Shown here piece after piece: positions 63,635-64,000 of a stretch of 64,000 bases of DNA. Origin of the DNA: Chryseobacterium sp. G0201 (GTDB lineage Bacteria > Bacteroidota > Bacteroidia > Flavobacteriales > Weeksellaceae); contig NZ_CP033917.1 in NCBI RefSeq assembly GCF_003815655.1, positions 744,001-808,000 of the forward strand. Direction: 5' to 3'. The notes beneath the pieces are model-generated. The model ran no database searches. It had not been told where the DNA came from and saw only the letters and a program-made list of their open reading frames with translations. How positions within the stretch are numbered: the stretch's first letter is position 1; every line of letters begins with the position of its first letter. The position numbers and the translations under genes were made by a program.

Positions 63635-64000
63635 TTAGAAAACCTCAACTAATTGGGAAATATATACTTTCCCTGCACTTTCAATAAGATTCACTTCAAG
63701 TCTGTAAACTTTTTTAGAAACCAGGTCATATATTCTTATTATATTCAATTCATTATTAGATCCTACATTAGAAGCGGCAGCAATTTTTTCGAAATTGTTT
63801 GTTGCAGTACCACTCCCAGCAGACGAAACATACCCTGTAGACACCCAGTTTTCAGTAATAAACGTGCTGTATTCTCTTGACCCAGCACGTCGGAATCTGA
63901 TATAAATATCATTATTACCCGTTACCATGAATTCAAAATCTTCCGTAGTTAACACCGGCTTATTGGAGAGAAGCTGCAAAGGCGTTTTATATACGGCACT
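63635..64000 (-). CDS. Hypothetical protein, 5'-truncated by window edge
   Basis: At least 122 codons, open to the window edge, so the start is outside; the TTG at 63979 is only an internal codon. The visible part (SAVYKTPLQLLSNKPVLTTE to the stop) is beta-rich, with NNDIYIRFRRAGSREYSTF and ELNIIRIYDLVSKKVYRLEV. It is not recognised. No membrane segment is visible. A stretch of ~120 bp separates it from the yceI-like gene. Confidence 0.6.
   Translation of the reverse strand, partial: SAVYKTPLQLLSNKPVLTTEDFEFMVTGNNDIYIRFRRAGSREYSTFITENWVSTGYVSSAGSGTATNNFEKIAAASNVGSNNELNIIRIYDLVSKKVYRLEVNLIESAGKVYISQLVEVF

Overview
The window is low-GC DNA from a Bacteroidota bacterium, most likely a Flavobacteriia member of the Chryseobacterium type (inferred). 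The signs are a SusC/SusD pair, a TamB/TamL pair, a fused CcoNO cbb3 oxidase, a short MenE, many Bacteroidota-style lipoprotein and OM-protein signal peptides, little Shine-Dalgarno signal, and several matches to the Bacteroidota -7 box TAnnTTTG. Genus is not proven by anything visible here.

Layout. 1-11.8 kb is ordinary chromosome: 3' part of recA, a secreted S9 peptidase, htpG, an alkyltransferase-like protein, a deoxyhypusine-synthase-like enzyme, a small beta-barrel protein, a short GreA/GreB-like factor, arfB and menE. 11.8-27.2 kb is a genomic island bounded by two exact 110-bp direct repeats, each holding a complete tRNA-Gln(UUG) gene. 27.3-41.2 kb is core again: amino-acid permease, XRE regulator, ccoNO-ccoP, tamB-tamL and a YihY protein. 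41.5-45.1 kb holds two tandem lipoprotein zinc proteases with discoidin domains. 45.1-56.4 kb holds argS, a small lipoprotein, susD-susC, rnhB, yidC and pyrG. 56.6-62.8 kb is a compact six-gene lipid-metabolism cluster matching the poorly understood E. coli ynbABCD genes plus a patatin-like and an SDR gene. The end holds a YceI protein and a partial gene.

The island is a defence-type accessory region. Its left end is decayed: the 3' half of a large serine recombinase gene (whose C-terminus is read antisense through the tRNA) abuts a C-terminal remnant of what looks like a prokaryotic Argonaute, followed by the first ~35 codons of an AbiEii-like toxin. The intact genes are a PIN-like/zinc-ribbon protein; a divergent module of a PD-(D/E)xK-like protein facing a caspase-family protease overlapping an alpha/beta hydrolase; a second module of an AraC-type regulator, an AAA/ABC ATPase with a C-terminal HEPN-like R-x4-H motif and a small protein; and an HEPN-like protein with a C-terminal helix-turn-helix. 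The two modules converge on one bidirectional terminator.

The most promising poorly described systems are (1) the nuclease/caspase/hydrolase module, (2) the ATPase-HEPN/AraC/small-protein module and (3) the extended ynb-type lipid cluster, in which the CDP-alcohol transferase and the patatin-like protein both carry non-canonical active-site residues. All functions are read from motifs by eye; no database search was possible.
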